A DNA stretch of 64,000 nucleotides from Pseudomonas sp. TNT3 (lineage in GTDB: Bacteria; Pseudomonadota; Gammaproteobacteria; Pseudomonadales; Pseudomonadaceae), in assembly GCF_010095445.2 (NCBI RefSeq), contig NZ_WFGV02000003.1, positions 62,001-126,000 on the forward strand. The letters run 5' to 3'. The notes beneath the pieces were generated by a model. That model was not told the DNA's origin, searched no databases, and saw only the letters and a program-made list of their open reading frames with translations. This document shows, in pieces, positions 40,783-50,119 of this stretch. Each line of letters starts with the position of its first letter. Within the stretch, counting starts at the first letter, position 1. The position numbers and the translations under genes were made by a program.

Positions 40783-41909
40783 GCTTGGGCCTGCGCAATG
40801 TCCGCCACGGGTTTCGCTGCTTTGCGGCGCACGACCCAGAGGTAAACCCCACTGCCGAGAACGATGATGGTCAACACGTCCAGCGTCGCCCAGAGGATTT
40901 TCATCGGCATGCCACCGTAATCACCGAAGTGCAGCGGCTGCGACATCCCCATGGCGTCCATGTACCACGGTCGCTCGGCCACGGCGGTGACTTGCAGGGT
41001 GCTGGCGTCGATCAGCACCGGCGTGAGCAGGTGGGAAGTGAGGTGCGTACTGCCTTTCATGAACACGGCGTAATGGTGTTCGCTGGAAAACCGGGTGCCC
41101 GGGAACGCAATGAAATCGGGTTTCATGCCCGGTGCGACTTCCTTGGCGATATCGAGCAGGCGTGTCGCCGGCGCCAGTTGTGTCAGTGGTGGCGCGTCAC
41201 GGTAAGGCGCGACCATCGCGCTGAGGGTGTCGGTGCGCCACGCAGCAATCAGCAGGTCCGCGCAGGCACTGATAACGCCGGTAACGCCGACCACCAGCGC
41301 CCAGGTCAGGGTCACGACGCCGATCAGGTTATGCAGGTCGAGCCAGCGCAAGCGGGTGGATTTGTCCTGGCGCACGGTGGCGAATTTCAACCGGCGCATG
41401 AACGGCAGGTACAGCACCGCACCGGACACGATCGCCACAACAAACAGTATCCCCATGAACGCCAGCAGCAACTTGCCCGGCAGGCCGGCGAACATGTCCA
41501 CGTGCAGGCGCAGCATGAACATCATGAAGCCGCCGTTGGCCGACGGCATCTCCAGCGCTTCGCCGGTGCGCGCGTCGAGCATGAAGGTATGGGACGAGTT
41601 CGGCTCGGTGCCGGCTGTGGCCGCCATGATGGCGATCATGCCGTTGGGGTCTTCGTCGTCGTAACCGAAGTACTGCATGACCTCGCCAGGACGATGTTTC
41701 TCGGCCGCCAGCACCAGTTGCTGCAGATTGAGCTGGGGTGTGTCGGCCGGCATTTGCTTGAGTTCGGCCGCATCGCCGAGCAGGTGATCGATCTCGTGAT
41801 GAAAGATCAACGGCAGGCCGGTCAGTGCCAGCATCAGCAGGAAGACCGTGCAGATCAGGCTGGTCCAGGTGTGGACGAACGACCAGCGGCGGATTGTTTT
41901 ACTTTTCAT
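40779..41909 (-). CDS. PepSY-domain inner-membrane protein (siderophore uptake)
   Basis: A 376-residue protein starting MKSKTIRRWSFVHTWTSLI; GAAGG precedes this ATG. Four TM helices: LICTVFLLMLALTGLPLIF, LLLAFMGILFVVAIVSGAVLYL, LIGVVTLTWALVVGVTGVI and WATLDVLTIIVLGSGVYLWVV. Large periplasmic PepSY segments lie between them. Such proteins stand next to TonB siderophore receptors and are thought to help reduce ferric siderophores in the periplasm or inner membrane. It is downstream of the receptor gene in the same direction, after a possible attenuator hairpin. Confidence 0.85.
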   Translation of the reverse strand: MKSKTIRRWSFVHTWTSLICTVFLLMLALTGLPLIFHHEIDHLLGDAAELKQMPADTPQLNLQQLVLAAEKHRPGEVMQYFGYDDEDPNGMIAIMAATAGTEPNSSHTFMLDARTGEALEMPSANGGFMMFMLRLHVDMFAGLPGKLLLAFMGILFVVAIVSGAVLYLPFMRRLKFATVRQDKSTRLRWLDLHNLIGVVTLTWALVVGVTGVISACADLLIAAWRTDTLSAMVAPYRDAPPLTQLAPATRLLDIAKEVAPGMKPDFIAFPGTRFSSEHHYAVFMKGSTHLTSHLLTPVLIDASTLQVTAVAERPWYMDAMGMSQPLHFGDYGGMPMKILWATLDVLTIIVLGSGVYLWVVRRKAAKPVADIAQAQA

Positions 41910-41933
41910 TTCCAGACCTTCAAAAATACCAAA

Positions 41934-41952
41934 GCCGTCCATGGAGGACGGC
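41934..41952 (-). terminator. Possible terminator/attenuator between receptor and PepSY gene
   Basis: Stem GCCGTCC/GGACGGC with a five-base loop, followed on the minus strand by TTTGGTATTTTT. It stands 30 bases downstream of the receptor stop; partial read-through to the PepSY gene is inferred. Confidence 0.6.
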
Positions 41953-41981
41953 CGGGTCTTGGGGTGTGTCAGGTCAGCCCG

Positions 41982-44411
41982 TTACCACTTGTAGGTTGCA
42001 CTGGCGACGACGCTGCGCTGGTCACCGTAGTAGCAGTAGAAACTGTCACAGGTGGAGATGTAATCCTTGTCGAACAGGTTGGTTGCATTCAGTGCCAGCG
42101 ACGCACCTTTCAAGCTGTTGTCCAGACGGCCGAGGTCGTAGTGAACAGCGGCGTCGAACACGGTGTAGGCATCAGCCTTGCCCAGCTCGGTGTTGGCCTG
42201 ATCGCCGTAGGTGTTGCCGGTGTAGCGAACGCCTGCGCCGACGCCGAAGCCGTCCAGCACGCCGTTGTGCCAGGTGTAATCGGTCCACAGCGAAGCCTGT
42301 TGGTTAGGCATCAATTGCAGGCGATTGCCCTTGAATGTGCCGTCCTGTACTTCGGATTTGGCCAGGGTATATGCGGCGATGACTTTGAGGTTATCGGTCA
42401 CGTCGGACACGGCTTCCAGTTCCAGGCCTTTGACTTTCACTTCACCGGTCTGGCTGGTGATCGACACGTTGTCCGAGCTTATCGTGGTGACGGAGACGTT
42501 TTTCTGGGTCAGGTCGTACACCGCAGCGGTCAGCAGCGTGTTGCTGCCAGGCGGTTGGTATTTGATGCCCAGTTCCCATTGCTTGCCTTCGGTCGGTTTG
42601 ATCGAGTCGGTCGGCGAGGCGGTGGCGTTGCTGGTTGGCTGGAACGATTCGGCGTAGGACAGGTAGGGCACGACACCGTTGTCGAACACGTAGCTGATCG
42701 CCGCGTTGCCGCTGAAATTCTTGTCCCGCTCGGTGTTGGTGGCGTCGCCTTTGTTGAAGAATTTGGTCCCGGTGTGGACCCAGTCCTCACGTCCGCCCAG
42801 GGTCAGGCGCCATTGGTCGAGGGCCATCTGGTCCTGAACGTACAGGCCGGTCTGGTTGGTCTTTTGATCGTAATCGTAGTACGCCGTCGAGCGAGGTGGC
42901 CGAACGATCGGCAGGCCGTAGATCGGATTGTTGACGTTGGTGGTCAGGCCGTCACCGTAAATCGAGGTGTAGTGGGTGTTGGTGCGCTGGTGATCGAGGC
43001 CGATCAATACGGTGTGAAGGACGTCACCGGTGGCGAAGTCGGCCTGGAAGTTGTTGTCCACGGCGAACTGGCTGATGTCCTCATCGACGCTGGTGCTCGT
43101 ACGGCCAACGTTACCGTCGGCATCGACTTGCGTGAACGGGTAGGCGCCGGGGGTGAGGGTCTGGAACGACAGGTCCGACTTGGTGTAACGCAGGTTTTGC
43201 TTGAACTGCCAGACATCGTTCAAGCGATGTTCAAACGCGTAGCCCAGGGCGTAGTAGGTGCGGTCGTAGTATTCCCAGTCCGGGTCGCCCAGGTTCTTGT
43301 GATGGGAAATATCACCGAGGGGCGAACGGATTTTGGTGCCTTGCACCGGCAGGAATTGGCTGGTGATACCGGTATCGTCGCGGGTGAACTGGGTCAGCAG
43401 GGTGAATCGGGTGTCGTCGTCGATGTTCCAGGTCAGGCTTGGCGCAATGTTGTAGCGCTTGTTGTCGACGTGGTCGATCTGCGTACCGCTGTCGCGGATG
43501 ACACCGCTCAGGCCGTAGAGGAACTGGCCTTCGTCATCAATTTTGCCGGTGCTGGCGAAGTTGATCTGGCGGTGATTGTCACTGCCATATTGCACTTCGA
43601 TTTCATTGCTCGATTCGGCGCTGGGGCGGCGGCTGACCATGTCGAGCAAACCACCCGGCGGGGTCTGGCCGTACACGGACGAGGCCGGACCACGCAGCAG
43701 GGCGAGGCGATCAAGGTTCCAGGTTTCCTGTTTCGGGTTGGCGTACACGCCTTTAGGCAGGGGCAGGCCATCTAGGAACTGGGTCGGTTCGAAGCCGCGC
43801 ACGCGCAGCCAGTCGGCACGGGTGTCGCTGCCGTAACTGCTGGCGACGATACCGGGCATGTAACGCACGGCGTCATCGATGTTCTGAACGTTGCGGTCGT
43901 CCATCTGCTGGCGCGTCGCGACCGAAATCGAGCGCGGTGCTTCAACCAGTGCGGTGTCGGTCTTGGTGCCGGCGGCGGTGCGAGTGGCCAGGTAACCCTC
44001 CACCGGGCCCCAGGCGCTTTCCGTGTTTTCCACACCCATGATGCTGGTTGTCGGCAAGTCCATCACGCCCTCAGGCACGGCCACCAGGCTGAAGGTGCCG
44101 GCGCTGCTTTGTTCCAATTGCAGACCGGTGCCGCGCAAAGCTTCGCGCAGGGCGCCCGTAGCGTCGAACTGGCCTTTGACCGGTGCCGAAGTTTTGCCCG
44201 CTGCCAGCGATGGGTTCAGTGACAGGGCAAGACCCGCCTGGCTGGCGATCTGGTTGAGCGTGCTGGCCAAAGGGGCGGACGGCAGGTTGTAGGCGCGAAC
44301 GCTCGACGCCTGATCGGCGGCCATCAGCTGAGCGCTAAGCAGAGGGGCACCGAGTGCAATGGCGATAGCCAGCAAACCGGGGCGCAACAAGGTGTCTAGC
44401 GAGCGGGACAT
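41982..44411 (-). CDS. TonB-dependent siderophore receptor (FiuA/ferrichrome-like) with signalling domain
   Basis: An 809-residue outer-membrane receptor. Signal peptide LLAIAIALGAPLLSAQLMAAD; then an STN signalling domain (YNLPSAPLASTLNQIASQAG, residues about 38-110); the TonB plug (APRSISVATRQQMDDRNVQNIDDAVRYMPG; LLRGPASSVYGQTPPGG); a 22-strand barrel; and a C-terminal YKW. The STN domain tells the FecR protein that ligand is bound. The gene order receptor-FecR-FecI with a GST and PepSY nearby resembles fiuARI of P. aeruginosa (ferrichrome uptake); the ligand assignment is inference. Confidence 0.88.
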   Translation of the reverse strand: MSRSLDTLLRPGLLAIAIALGAPLLSAQLMAADQASSVRAYNLPSAPLASTLNQIASQAGLALSLNPSLAAGKTSAPVKGQFDATGALREALRGTGLQLEQSSAGTFSLVAVPEGVMDLPTTSIMGVENTESAWGPVEGYLATRTAAGTKTDTALVEAPRSISVATRQQMDDRNVQNIDDAVRYMPGIVASSYGSDTRADWLRVRGFEPTQFLDGLPLPKGVYANPKQETWNLDRLALLRGPASSVYGQTPPGGLLDMVSRRPSAESSNEIEVQYGSDNHRQINFASTGKIDDEGQFLYGLSGVIRDSGTQIDHVDNKRYNIAPSLTWNIDDDTRFTLLTQFTRDDTGITSQFLPVQGTKIRSPLGDISHHKNLGDPDWEYYDRTYYALGYAFEHRLNDVWQFKQNLRYTKSDLSFQTLTPGAYPFTQVDADGNVGRTSTSVDEDISQFAVDNNFQADFATGDVLHTVLIGLDHQRTNTHYTSIYGDGLTTNVNNPIYGLPIVRPPRSTAYYDYDQKTNQTGLYVQDQMALDQWRLTLGGREDWVHTGTKFFNKGDATNTERDKNFSGNAAISYVFDNGVVPYLSYAESFQPTSNATASPTDSIKPTEGKQWELGIKYQPPGSNTLLTAAVYDLTQKNVSVTTISSDNVSITSQTGEVKVKGLELEAVSDVTDNLKVIAAYTLAKSEVQDGTFKGNRLQLMPNQQASLWTDYTWHNGVLDGFGVGAGVRYTGNTYGDQANTELGKADAYTVFDAAVHYDLGRLDNSLKGASLALNATNLFDKDYISTCDSFYCYYGDQRSVVASATYKW

Positions 44412-44534
44412 ACAGCGGCTCCTGAAGGGGAATACTTCTCAATTGCCTAGGTGCCGAACGAGAATCCAAAAGTGATAGGGCTGGATGAAAATAATTTCGA
44501 TTCATTAAACAAATCTTGTGGTGAGGCTTACGAC

Positions 44535-44766
44535 CTCATCGCGGGCAAGACCGCTCCCACATTGGATCAGCTGTGAATACAACTTCTGTACCTGGCACCA
44601 ATTCTCTGTAGGAGTGAGCCTGCTCGCGATGGCGGAGTGTCAGTCGCCATTGATGTAGAGGTGATGGCCCGATCGCGAGCAGGCTCGCTCCTACATTGGA
44701 ATTGCTACGAACTCGATCGCTGCGCCTGGCACATATCCACTGTGGGAGCGTGGCTTGCCCGCGATG
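44535..44766. repeat. Run of four family A half-elements
   Basis: ATCGCGGGCAAGACCGCTCC, then the facing pair GAGTGAGCCTGCTCGCGATG and GATCGCGAGCAGGCTCGCTC, and finally GAGCGTGGCTTGCCCGCGAT. Four arms of three subtypes fill the gap between fecR and receptor genes. Confidence 0.85.
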
Positions 44767-44790
44767 GCAATAGACCTGTCGACACAAAAC

Positions 44791-45762
44791 TCAGGGCTTG
44801 GCTTCAGCCTTCGCCACCGTCACCCACCATTGGGTGTGCTGTTCGATCTGCACCGGCAATGTGGGTAGCAGCGCACTCAGGGCTTTGTCCGTATCGTTCA
44901 GCGGGAAGCTCCCGGTGATGCGCAAATCAGCGACCTCGGGCGCGACGCCAAGGTGTCCACGTCGGTAGCGACCGAGTTCATGGATCAGGTCTTCGAGCCG
45001 TGCGTTTTCCACGACCAGCATGCCGCGGGTCCAGGCATCGGCACCGAGGTTGAGCGCGAGGATCGGGCCGAGGCCGTTATTGCGCATCAGCACTTGCTGG
45101 CCCTCACGAAGGATCTGCTCTTCGGGATTCGACTGCGGATGCGCGGCGACTGCCGACTTCAATACGCTCAGGCGTGTGCCGTCTTCTTCGCGCTTGACCA
45201 GGAAACGCGTGCCCAGTGCGCGCATGCTGCCTTCGCGGGTTTCAACGATGAAAGGCCTGGCATCGCCGTGGCCTGTCTCGATGAGGATTTCCCCTTCCTG
45301 CAGGACAATCAGTCGTTGCTTCTCATCGAAGCGTACGTCCACGGCGCTGTGGGTGTTGAGGTTGATCAGTGTGCCGTCGGCCAGGTGCAAGGTGCGTTGC
45401 TCACCAGTGGCGGTGCGCTCATCCGCCAGCCAATAGTCGAGCGGCTGGTAACGCTCCCCGGCGAACAATGCCAGGCCAACCACAGCGACAATACTGGCCA
45501 GGCCGCTACCGAGCTTGCGCACCCGGCGGCGAATACTTTCGCGCGATTGCAGCAACGCGGTGCGAGCCGGGCCACTGGCCGCGCTGAAGCGCTGATCGAG
45601 CATGCCCAACTGGCGCCAGGCGCGAGCGTGTTCTTCGTGGGCAGCGTGCCATTTGGCAAACTCTTCGCGCTCCACCGGGTTGCCGGAATCCAGGGACAAT
45701 TGCCAGGCAATGGCCGCATCCAGCACCTGCGCCGAGACGGGTTTGGAACTGACCGGGCTCAT
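44791..45762 (-). CDS. FecR-type anti-sigma/sigma regulator
   Basis: A 323-residue inner-membrane regulator. The N-terminal cytoplasmic part has the FecR helix (DAAIAWQLSLDSGNPVEREEFAKWHAAHEEHARAWRQL). One TM helix (SGLASIVAVVGLALFAG) is near residue 90, then a periplasmic FecR domain (LADGTLINLNTHSAVDVRFDE; ILIETGHGDARPF) that contacts the receptor STN domain. It is downstream of the sigma gene, overlapping by four bases (ATGA), and controls its activity. Confidence 0.88.
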   Translation of the reverse strand: MSPVSSKPVSAQVLDAAIAWQLSLDSGNPVEREEFAKWHAAHEEHARAWRQLGMLDQRFSAASGPARTALLQSRESIRRRVRKLGSGLASIVAVVGLALFAGERYQPLDYWLADERTATGEQRTLHLADGTLINLNTHSAVDVRFDEKQRLIVLQEGEILIETGHGDARPFIVETREGSMRALGTRFLVKREEDGTRLSVLKSAVAAHPQSNPEEQILREGQQVLMRNNGLGPILALNLGADAWTRGMLVVENARLEDLIHELGRYRRGHLGVAPEVADLRITGSFPLNDTDKALSALLPTLPVQIEQHTQWWVTVAKAEAKP

Positions 45763-46277
45763 ACCGGCTCACCGTACAGCGCGATGTAGCACTGACGGAT
45801 GCCTTGGGCCAGGTACTGACGCACCCGGGGTACCGAGACACCCAGGCGCTCGGCGATCTGCGCGTGGCTGAGGCCGTCGAGGCGGTTATAGAGGAAGGCG
45901 GCGCGGGCCTTGCTGGACAGCTTGCCGAGTAGGCGGTCGATGTTTTTCAGGTCTTCGAGAATGAGCTGCTGCTCTTCGATCGAAGGGTGTTCGCCTACAG
46001 GAATCAGCATCAGCTCGGTGAGATAAGCCTGTTCCAGCGCCGCGCGACGGAAATAGTCGAACAGCAGGCCTTTGGCAATCGCGACCAGGAAGGCCCTGGG
46101 CTCGCGTGGCTCTTTGAGTTCATCGCGTCCGAGCAGCCGGACGAAGGTGTCCTGGCTCAGGTCTTCGGCCCGTTGCGGACAAGCCACGTTGCGTCGAAGC
46201 CACGCCAATAGCCAGCCGCGATGGTCGCGATATAACGCGCCGACGAGGTTGTTGTGGGGGCTTTGAACTGACGACAC
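45759..46277 (-). CDS. FecI-type extracytoplasmic-function sigma factor
   Basis: A 172-residue ECF sigma factor with a GTG start (MSSVQSPHNNLVGALY). Sigma region 2 is AEDLSQDTFVRLLGR and RAFLVAIAKGLLFDYFRR; region 4 is SHAQIAERLGVSVPRVRQYLAQG. FecI-type sigmas transcribe the receptor gene upon ligand signal via FecR. Overlap ATGA with the FecR gene. A Fur-box-like site lies upstream, fitting iron repression. Start is weakly supported by a ribosome site, so low expression is possible. Confidence 0.9.
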   Translation of the reverse strand: MSSVQSPHNNLVGALYRDHRGWLLAWLRRNVACPQRAEDLSQDTFVRLLGRDELKEPREPRAFLVAIAKGLLFDYFRRAALEQAYLTELMLIPVGEHPSIEEQQLILEDLKNIDRLLGKLSSKARAAFLYNRLDGLSHAQIAERLGVSVPRVRQYLAQGIRQCYIALYGEPV

Positions 46278-46302
46278 GCAGCATCACCGATTGGGAAGGG
46301 TT

Positions 46303-46321
46303 AACTAACGAGAATAGTTCG
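46303..46321. promoter_or_regulatory. Fur-box-like site upstream of the sigma gene
   Basis: AACTAACGAGAATAGTTCG is a partial match (about 11 of 18 positions) to the Fur consensus, around the core GAGAAT, 26 bases upstream of the GTG. Its position in front of a siderophore ECF sigma gene supports the call. Confidence 0.5.
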
Positions 46322-46400
46322 CGATTGTGTCAGAGGCGGGGGAGGTAAGCAATTGGCGCTGGTCGGGTGGGAATGTTCCTGTTCAAGCGCCCGACGCGAT

Positions 46401-46540
46401 CCCTTGTAGCAGCTGCCGAAGGCTGCGTCCGGCTGCGCAGCAGTCGTGAAATCAGTGTTTGCGGTGCAGCAGGTAAACCGAGACGGAAGGGTTGACGACT
46501 GCTGCGCAGCCGGACGCAGCCTTCGGCAGCTGCTACAGGG
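46401..46540. repeat. Palindromic repeat, family D
   Basis: CCCTTGTAGCAGCTGCCGAA mirrored by CTTCGGCAGCTGCTACAGGG, with GCTGCGTCCGGCTGCGCAGC arms. It lies between the exonuclease and sigma genes. Confidence 0.85.
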
Positions 46541-46551
46541 ACCGTGGTGAT

Positions 46552-47259
46552 TTAAAAAGACGGTGCTTGCTGCCTGCGTTTCCATTGGCTCAACCGCTGC
46601 TGCAGGTTCAACGGGCTATGAATCTGTTGCTGCCGTGCGCGGCTGAAGAGGATCAGCGCCAGTTCTGCGGTGGCCAGCGCGTCGGCGCTGGCATTGTGTC
46701 GCTCGAAGACTTCGAGCTTGAACTGGTCGATCCATTCATCCAGCCCGGCCTCGCGGATGTTCGCCTGCGGACACAGCAGCGGGGCGATGTCGGCCACATC
46801 CAGAAACGTATTTTGCAACTTGTAACCCAGATGATCTTTCAGCGCACGGCCCAGCATGTGCTGGTCAAACGGTGCATGAAAGGCCAGCACCGGGCTGTCG
46901 CCCAGGAACTCCATGAAATCGACCAGCGCCTCGGCCGGGTCACTGCCGGCTGCAATCGCGCTCGGCCCCAGGCCATGAATCAGCACGCTGGGGGCCAACT
47001 TCAAGTCGGCGCATTGCAACGTGCGCTCGAACTGCTGGCTGAAGTCGATCGCGCCGTCCTCAATCACCACTGCGCCGATGGATAACACTCGATCCTTGTT
47101 CAGGTTCAGCCCGGTGGTTTCCAGGTCAAGCACGACCCAACGTTGCTCGCGCAGGCTGCATTCACCCAGACCGGCGACCGCTGGCAACTGGCGGATACGC
47201 TGTTGCAGTTCACCCGGCAAACTCGGGCTGGCCGGGCGCAGCCATGAAAACAGGCTCAT
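46552..47259 (-). CDS. DEDDh 3'-5' exonuclease (DnaQ-like)
   Basis: A 235-residue protein with all exonuclease motifs: Exo I VVLDLETTGLN, Exo II LAFHAPFDQHML, Exo III HNASADALATAELALILF (His and Asp). The size and motif set are as in the proofreading-like exonucleases (DnaQ/PolC-type) encoded next to DUF294 proteins. Its ATG overlaps the stop of the DUF294 gene (ATGA), so the two are a coupled pair; together they probably act on nucleic acid or nucleotide substrates in a signal-dependent way. The cellular target is unknown. Confidence 0.88.
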   Translation of the reverse strand: MSLFSWLRPASPSLPGELQQRIRQLPAVAGLGECSLREQRWVVLDLETTGLNLNKDRVLSIGAVVIEDGAIDFSQQFERTLQCADLKLAPSVLIHGLGPSAIAAGSDPAEALVDFMEFLGDSPVLAFHAPFDQHMLGRALKDHLGYKLQNTFLDVADIAPLLCPQANIREAGLDEWIDQFKLEVFERHNASADALATAELALILFSRARQQQIHSPLNLQQRLSQWKRRQQAPSF

Positions 47260-49190
47260 AGCTGATACCGCAGGGTCAGGCTGCTTTGCAGACGCTGGGC
47301 CTGGCGCAGGGATTCACGCAGGATGCGTCGATCCAGGTGATTGAGGCTGTCAGGATCGACCCGGTTGGAGTACGGCAAGTTTTCCCGGGTCTGAAGCTGG
47401 TGCTGCTGCATTCTGGTCTGCTGAATGAAGTGATACGCCTCTTCATAGGCGGCACCGTCCAGCCGCTCGATCACCTCTTTATCGACCAGTTGGCGGAAAC
47501 GCTCCAGGGTGTTATTGGCCTCGATGCCATGAGCCAACGCCAGCAATCGGGCCCCGTCAACGAACGGTGTGAGCCCCTGGACTTTCAGATCCAGCGTGGC
47601 TTTCTCGCCGTGCTTGCGGGCCAGTACAAATTCGCGGAAACGTCCTACCGGTGGGCGATTGCGCAGGGCGTTTTCGGCCATCATCCGCTGGAACAACCGG
47701 TTGTCCACCACCTGGTCAAGAATCCCGCGACGCAGTTGGTCGCCACTCTGCTCGTCGCCCCACACCACGCGCAAATCGAAATAGATGCTCGAACCCAACA
47801 GGTTCTCCGGCGTGGCTTCGCGGATGAACGCCGAAAACCGGCGTGCCCATTCGGCCCGGGACAAACACAGCTCAGGGTTGCCGGCCATGATGTTGCCTTT
47901 GCACAAAGTGAAACCGCAAAGCGCCAGGCTCTGGTTGATCTGATGCGCGATGGGCAGCAGCTTGCCGCGTATTTCTGCCGCGTGGGCGGCGTCACGGGCT
48001 TCAAACAGAATGCCGTTGTCCTGATCGGTGTGCAGGGTTTGTTCGCGGCGACCTTCGCTGCCAAAACACAGCCAACTGAACGGCACGCCGGGGTCGCCTT
48101 TCTCGGCCAATGTCAGTTCGATCACCCGGCAAACGGTGTGATCGTTGAGCAGGGTAATGATGTGAGTGATCTGGGTCGAAGACGCGCCGTGGGCCAGCAT
48201 GCGTTCAACCAGTTGGCCGATCTCGCCGCGCAACGCCACCAGGTTTTCCACGCGTTGCGCGCTGCGGATCGTGCGGGCCAGGTGCACCAGATCGACCCGT
48301 TGCAGGGAAAACAGGTCCCGTTCCGACACCACACCACACAGGCGCTGGTCCTTGACCAGGCACACATGGGCGATGTGTCGTTCGGTCATCGCAATGGCCG
48401 CGTCAAACGCACTGTGGTCTGGCGACAGATAAAACGGCGCCTGGGTCATGTGCCGTTCGATGGACTCACTGAAATCGTTGATGCCCTCGGCCACCACATG
48501 GCGCAGGTCGCGCAGGGTGAAAATGCCCAGCGGCGTTTTGTGCTCATCCACGATCACGATGCTGCCGACCTGCTGTTCGTGCATCAGGGTCACAGCTTCA
48601 CGAAGGGGTGTGGTCGGGCTGCACGTCACCGGATGGCGCATGGCCAATTCACCCAGGCGGGTGTTCAGGGAATATTGAGTGCCGAGGGTTTCCACGGCTT
48701 TTTGCTGGACTTGCTGGTTGACCTGATCCAGCAGGCTGCTGACGCCGCGCAGGGCAAAGTCGCGAAAGGTGCTGGAAAGCGCGAACAGTTTGATGAACGC
48801 CAGCTTGTTCAGTTGCAGGCAAAAGGTGTCTTCGGCCGCGAGGTGTTCGGTGCGCGTCGCTCGTTCACCCAGCAGCGCCGCGAGCGGGAAACATTCGCCG
48901 GTGGTGATTTCAAAGGTGGTCTCGGTTCCGCCCTTCGCGGTGTGGGGACGTTCACCCACGACCCGGCCTTGTTTGACGATGTAGAAATGTTCAACGTCGC
49001 CATCGGCGGGCTTGATAATACTTTCGCCAGGGCCATAGAAACGTAACTGGCATTGCTCTACCAGATAGGCCAGGTGGGCATGTTCCATCTGATTGAACGG
49101 CGGGAAACGCTGAAGGAATTGCAAAGTGCCCTGGATGTTCTGCAACACCGCGGTTTTCCCTGCCTGTGTGAAGGCGTCCGCTTTACTCAT
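47256..49190 (-). CDS. cNMP-binding/CBS/DUF294 nucleotidyltransferase-like protein
   Basis: A 644-residue protein. I choose MSKADAFTQ; an ATG two codons earlier is also possible, both with a weak ribosome site. Order: cyclic-nucleotide-binding fold (residues about 40-150, GPGESIIKPADGDVEHFYIV); two CBS domains (MRHPVTCSPTTPLREAVTLM; MTQAPFYLSPDHSAFDAAI); a nucleotidyltransferase core (CFGSEGRREQTLHTDQDNG, GS-x-x-R-x-E and DQD metal motif); and a C-terminal DUF294 substrate-binding domain. The family probably modifies a protein (GlnD-like) or nucleotide in response to adenyl signals. Coupled to the exonuclease. Confidence 0.85.
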   Translation of the reverse strand: MSKADAFTQAGKTAVLQNIQGTLQFLQRFPPFNQMEHAHLAYLVEQCQLRFYGPGESIIKPADGDVEHFYIVKQGRVVGERPHTAKGGTETTFEITTGECFPLAALLGERATRTEHLAAEDTFCLQLNKLAFIKLFALSSTFRDFALRGVSSLLDQVNQQVQQKAVETLGTQYSLNTRLGELAMRHPVTCSPTTPLREAVTLMHEQQVGSIVIVDEHKTPLGIFTLRDLRHVVAEGINDFSESIERHMTQAPFYLSPDHSAFDAAIAMTERHIAHVCLVKDQRLCGVVSERDLFSLQRVDLVHLARTIRSAQRVENLVALRGEIGQLVERMLAHGASSTQITHIITLLNDHTVCRVIELTLAEKGDPGVPFSWLCFGSEGRREQTLHTDQDNGILFEARDAAHAAEIRGKLLPIAHQINQSLALCGFTLCKGNIMAGNPELCLSRAEWARRFSAFIREATPENLLGSSIYFDLRVVWGDEQSGDQLRRGILDQVVDNRLFQRMMAENALRNRPPVGRFREFVLARKHGEKATLDLKVQGLTPFVDGARLLALAHGIEANNTLERFRQLVDKEVIERLDGAAYEEAYHFIQQTRMQQHQLQTRENLPYSNRVDPDSLNHLDRRILRESLRQAQRLQSSLTLRYQL

Positions 49191-49449
49191 AACCATTACC
49201 GCAGTCTTTTTTTGAATTGTTGTCGTCGGATGACTCAGCCATGGTCGACCCCTATCCGCAGGGTGCCCATTGGACGTAAGTCTAGGTAGGCAAATGGTGT
49301 GAGCAAATGTCGGAGAAACCCTACGCAACTGTGGGAAAAATCCCACTGTTCCCCTATTGGAAATATTTCCGACGAAGTGCACATTGAACGTCTTCCTGGC
49401 GATGTCTCACCACTGGGCCAGGAACGATTTTGAAACTTTTGAGATAGCC

Positions 49450-49896
49450 ATGTCTGACCACGATATTTTGAGTGACGCCGAGCGCGAGGCGCTAAGTGCC
49501 GTCATGCTCGAACCCGATCTGCCGCCGCAGCGAGTGCTGATCGTTGACGACGATAAAGACGCACGCGAGTTGCTGTCGGAGATCCTTGCATTGGACGGCA
49601 TTCGTTGCATGACGGCAGCCAGTGGTGAAACCGCACTCAAAATGTTGAGCGAGAAGCCTTCGATTGGCCTGGTGATTACCGATCTGCGGATGGGGCATGT
49701 CGATGGCCTGGACCTGATTCGCCAGGTGCGTGAGTCGGTGAGGGCGGCGTTGCCGATCATCATTGTGTCCGGCGATGCCGATGTGAAAGACGCTATCGCG
49801 GCGATGCATTTGAGCGTGGTGGATTTTTTGCTCAAGCCCATCGATACCGGCAAGTTGCTGGGGTTGGTGAAGCATGAGTTGGGGATGGAGCCTTAG
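49450..49896 (+). CDS. Orphan receiver-domain response regulator
   Basis: A 148-residue protein with one receiver domain: QRVLIVDDDKDARELLSEIL, phosphoacceptor Asp in GLVITDLRMGHVDG, Ser in IIVSGDAD and Lys in LLKPIDTGKL. There is no output domain. The ATG is MSDHDILSDAER; the frame's earlier part is unlikely. No partner kinase is nearby. It is divergent from the DUF294 pair, with 259 bases between, and could share a control region; a functional tie is only a possibility. Confidence 0.85.
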   Translation: MSDHDILSDAEREALSAVMLEPDLPPQRVLIVDDDKDARELLSEILALDGIRCMTAASGETALKMLSEKPSIGLVITDLRMGHVDGLDLIRQVRESVRAALPIIIVSGDADVKDAIAAMHLSVVDFLLKPIDTGKLLGLVKHELGMEP

Positions 49897-49910
49897 CGCT
49901 TAAGGCTTTC

Positions 49911-50045
49911 GTGGCGAGGGGATTTATCGGAGTGCCGCACCACCCCGTTCGGCTGCGAAGCACTCGTGAATTGGTGAATGCGATTGTTCCGAAAGGATTA
50001 TAGGGGCCGCTCCGCGACCCAACGGGGATAAATCCCCTCGCCACG
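49911..50045. repeat. Palindromic repeat, family C
   Basis: GTGGCGAGGGGATTTATC on the left and GGGGATAAATCCCCTCGCCA on the right. The middle is degenerate. It lies after the response regulator. Confidence 0.85.
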
Positions 50046-50064
50046 ATTGTTCGTATTCTCAAAC

Positions 50065-50100
50065 AAAAAGGCCCTGATCTTTCGATCAGGGCCTTTTTTT
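50065..50100. terminator. Bidirectional terminator between the response regulator and glcB
   Basis: AAAAAGGCCCTGATC, four-base loop, GATCAGGGCCTTTTTTT: perfect 11-bp GC-rich stem with T-runs in both directions, 19 bases from the glcB stop. Confidence 0.9.
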
Positions 50101-50119
50101 GTCCGGCATCAGCGCTCAG

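Noticed and set aside
40785..43775. A 996-codon plus-strand frame opposite the PepSY and receptor genes
   Set aside because: Antisense shadow of two well-defined genes; composition (Val, Gly, His, Gln) typical of reverse-complement GC-rich coding.
47286..49046. Long plus-strand frame opposite the DUF294 gene
   Set aside because: Antisense shadow; the minus strand carries CBS and nucleotidyltransferase motifs.
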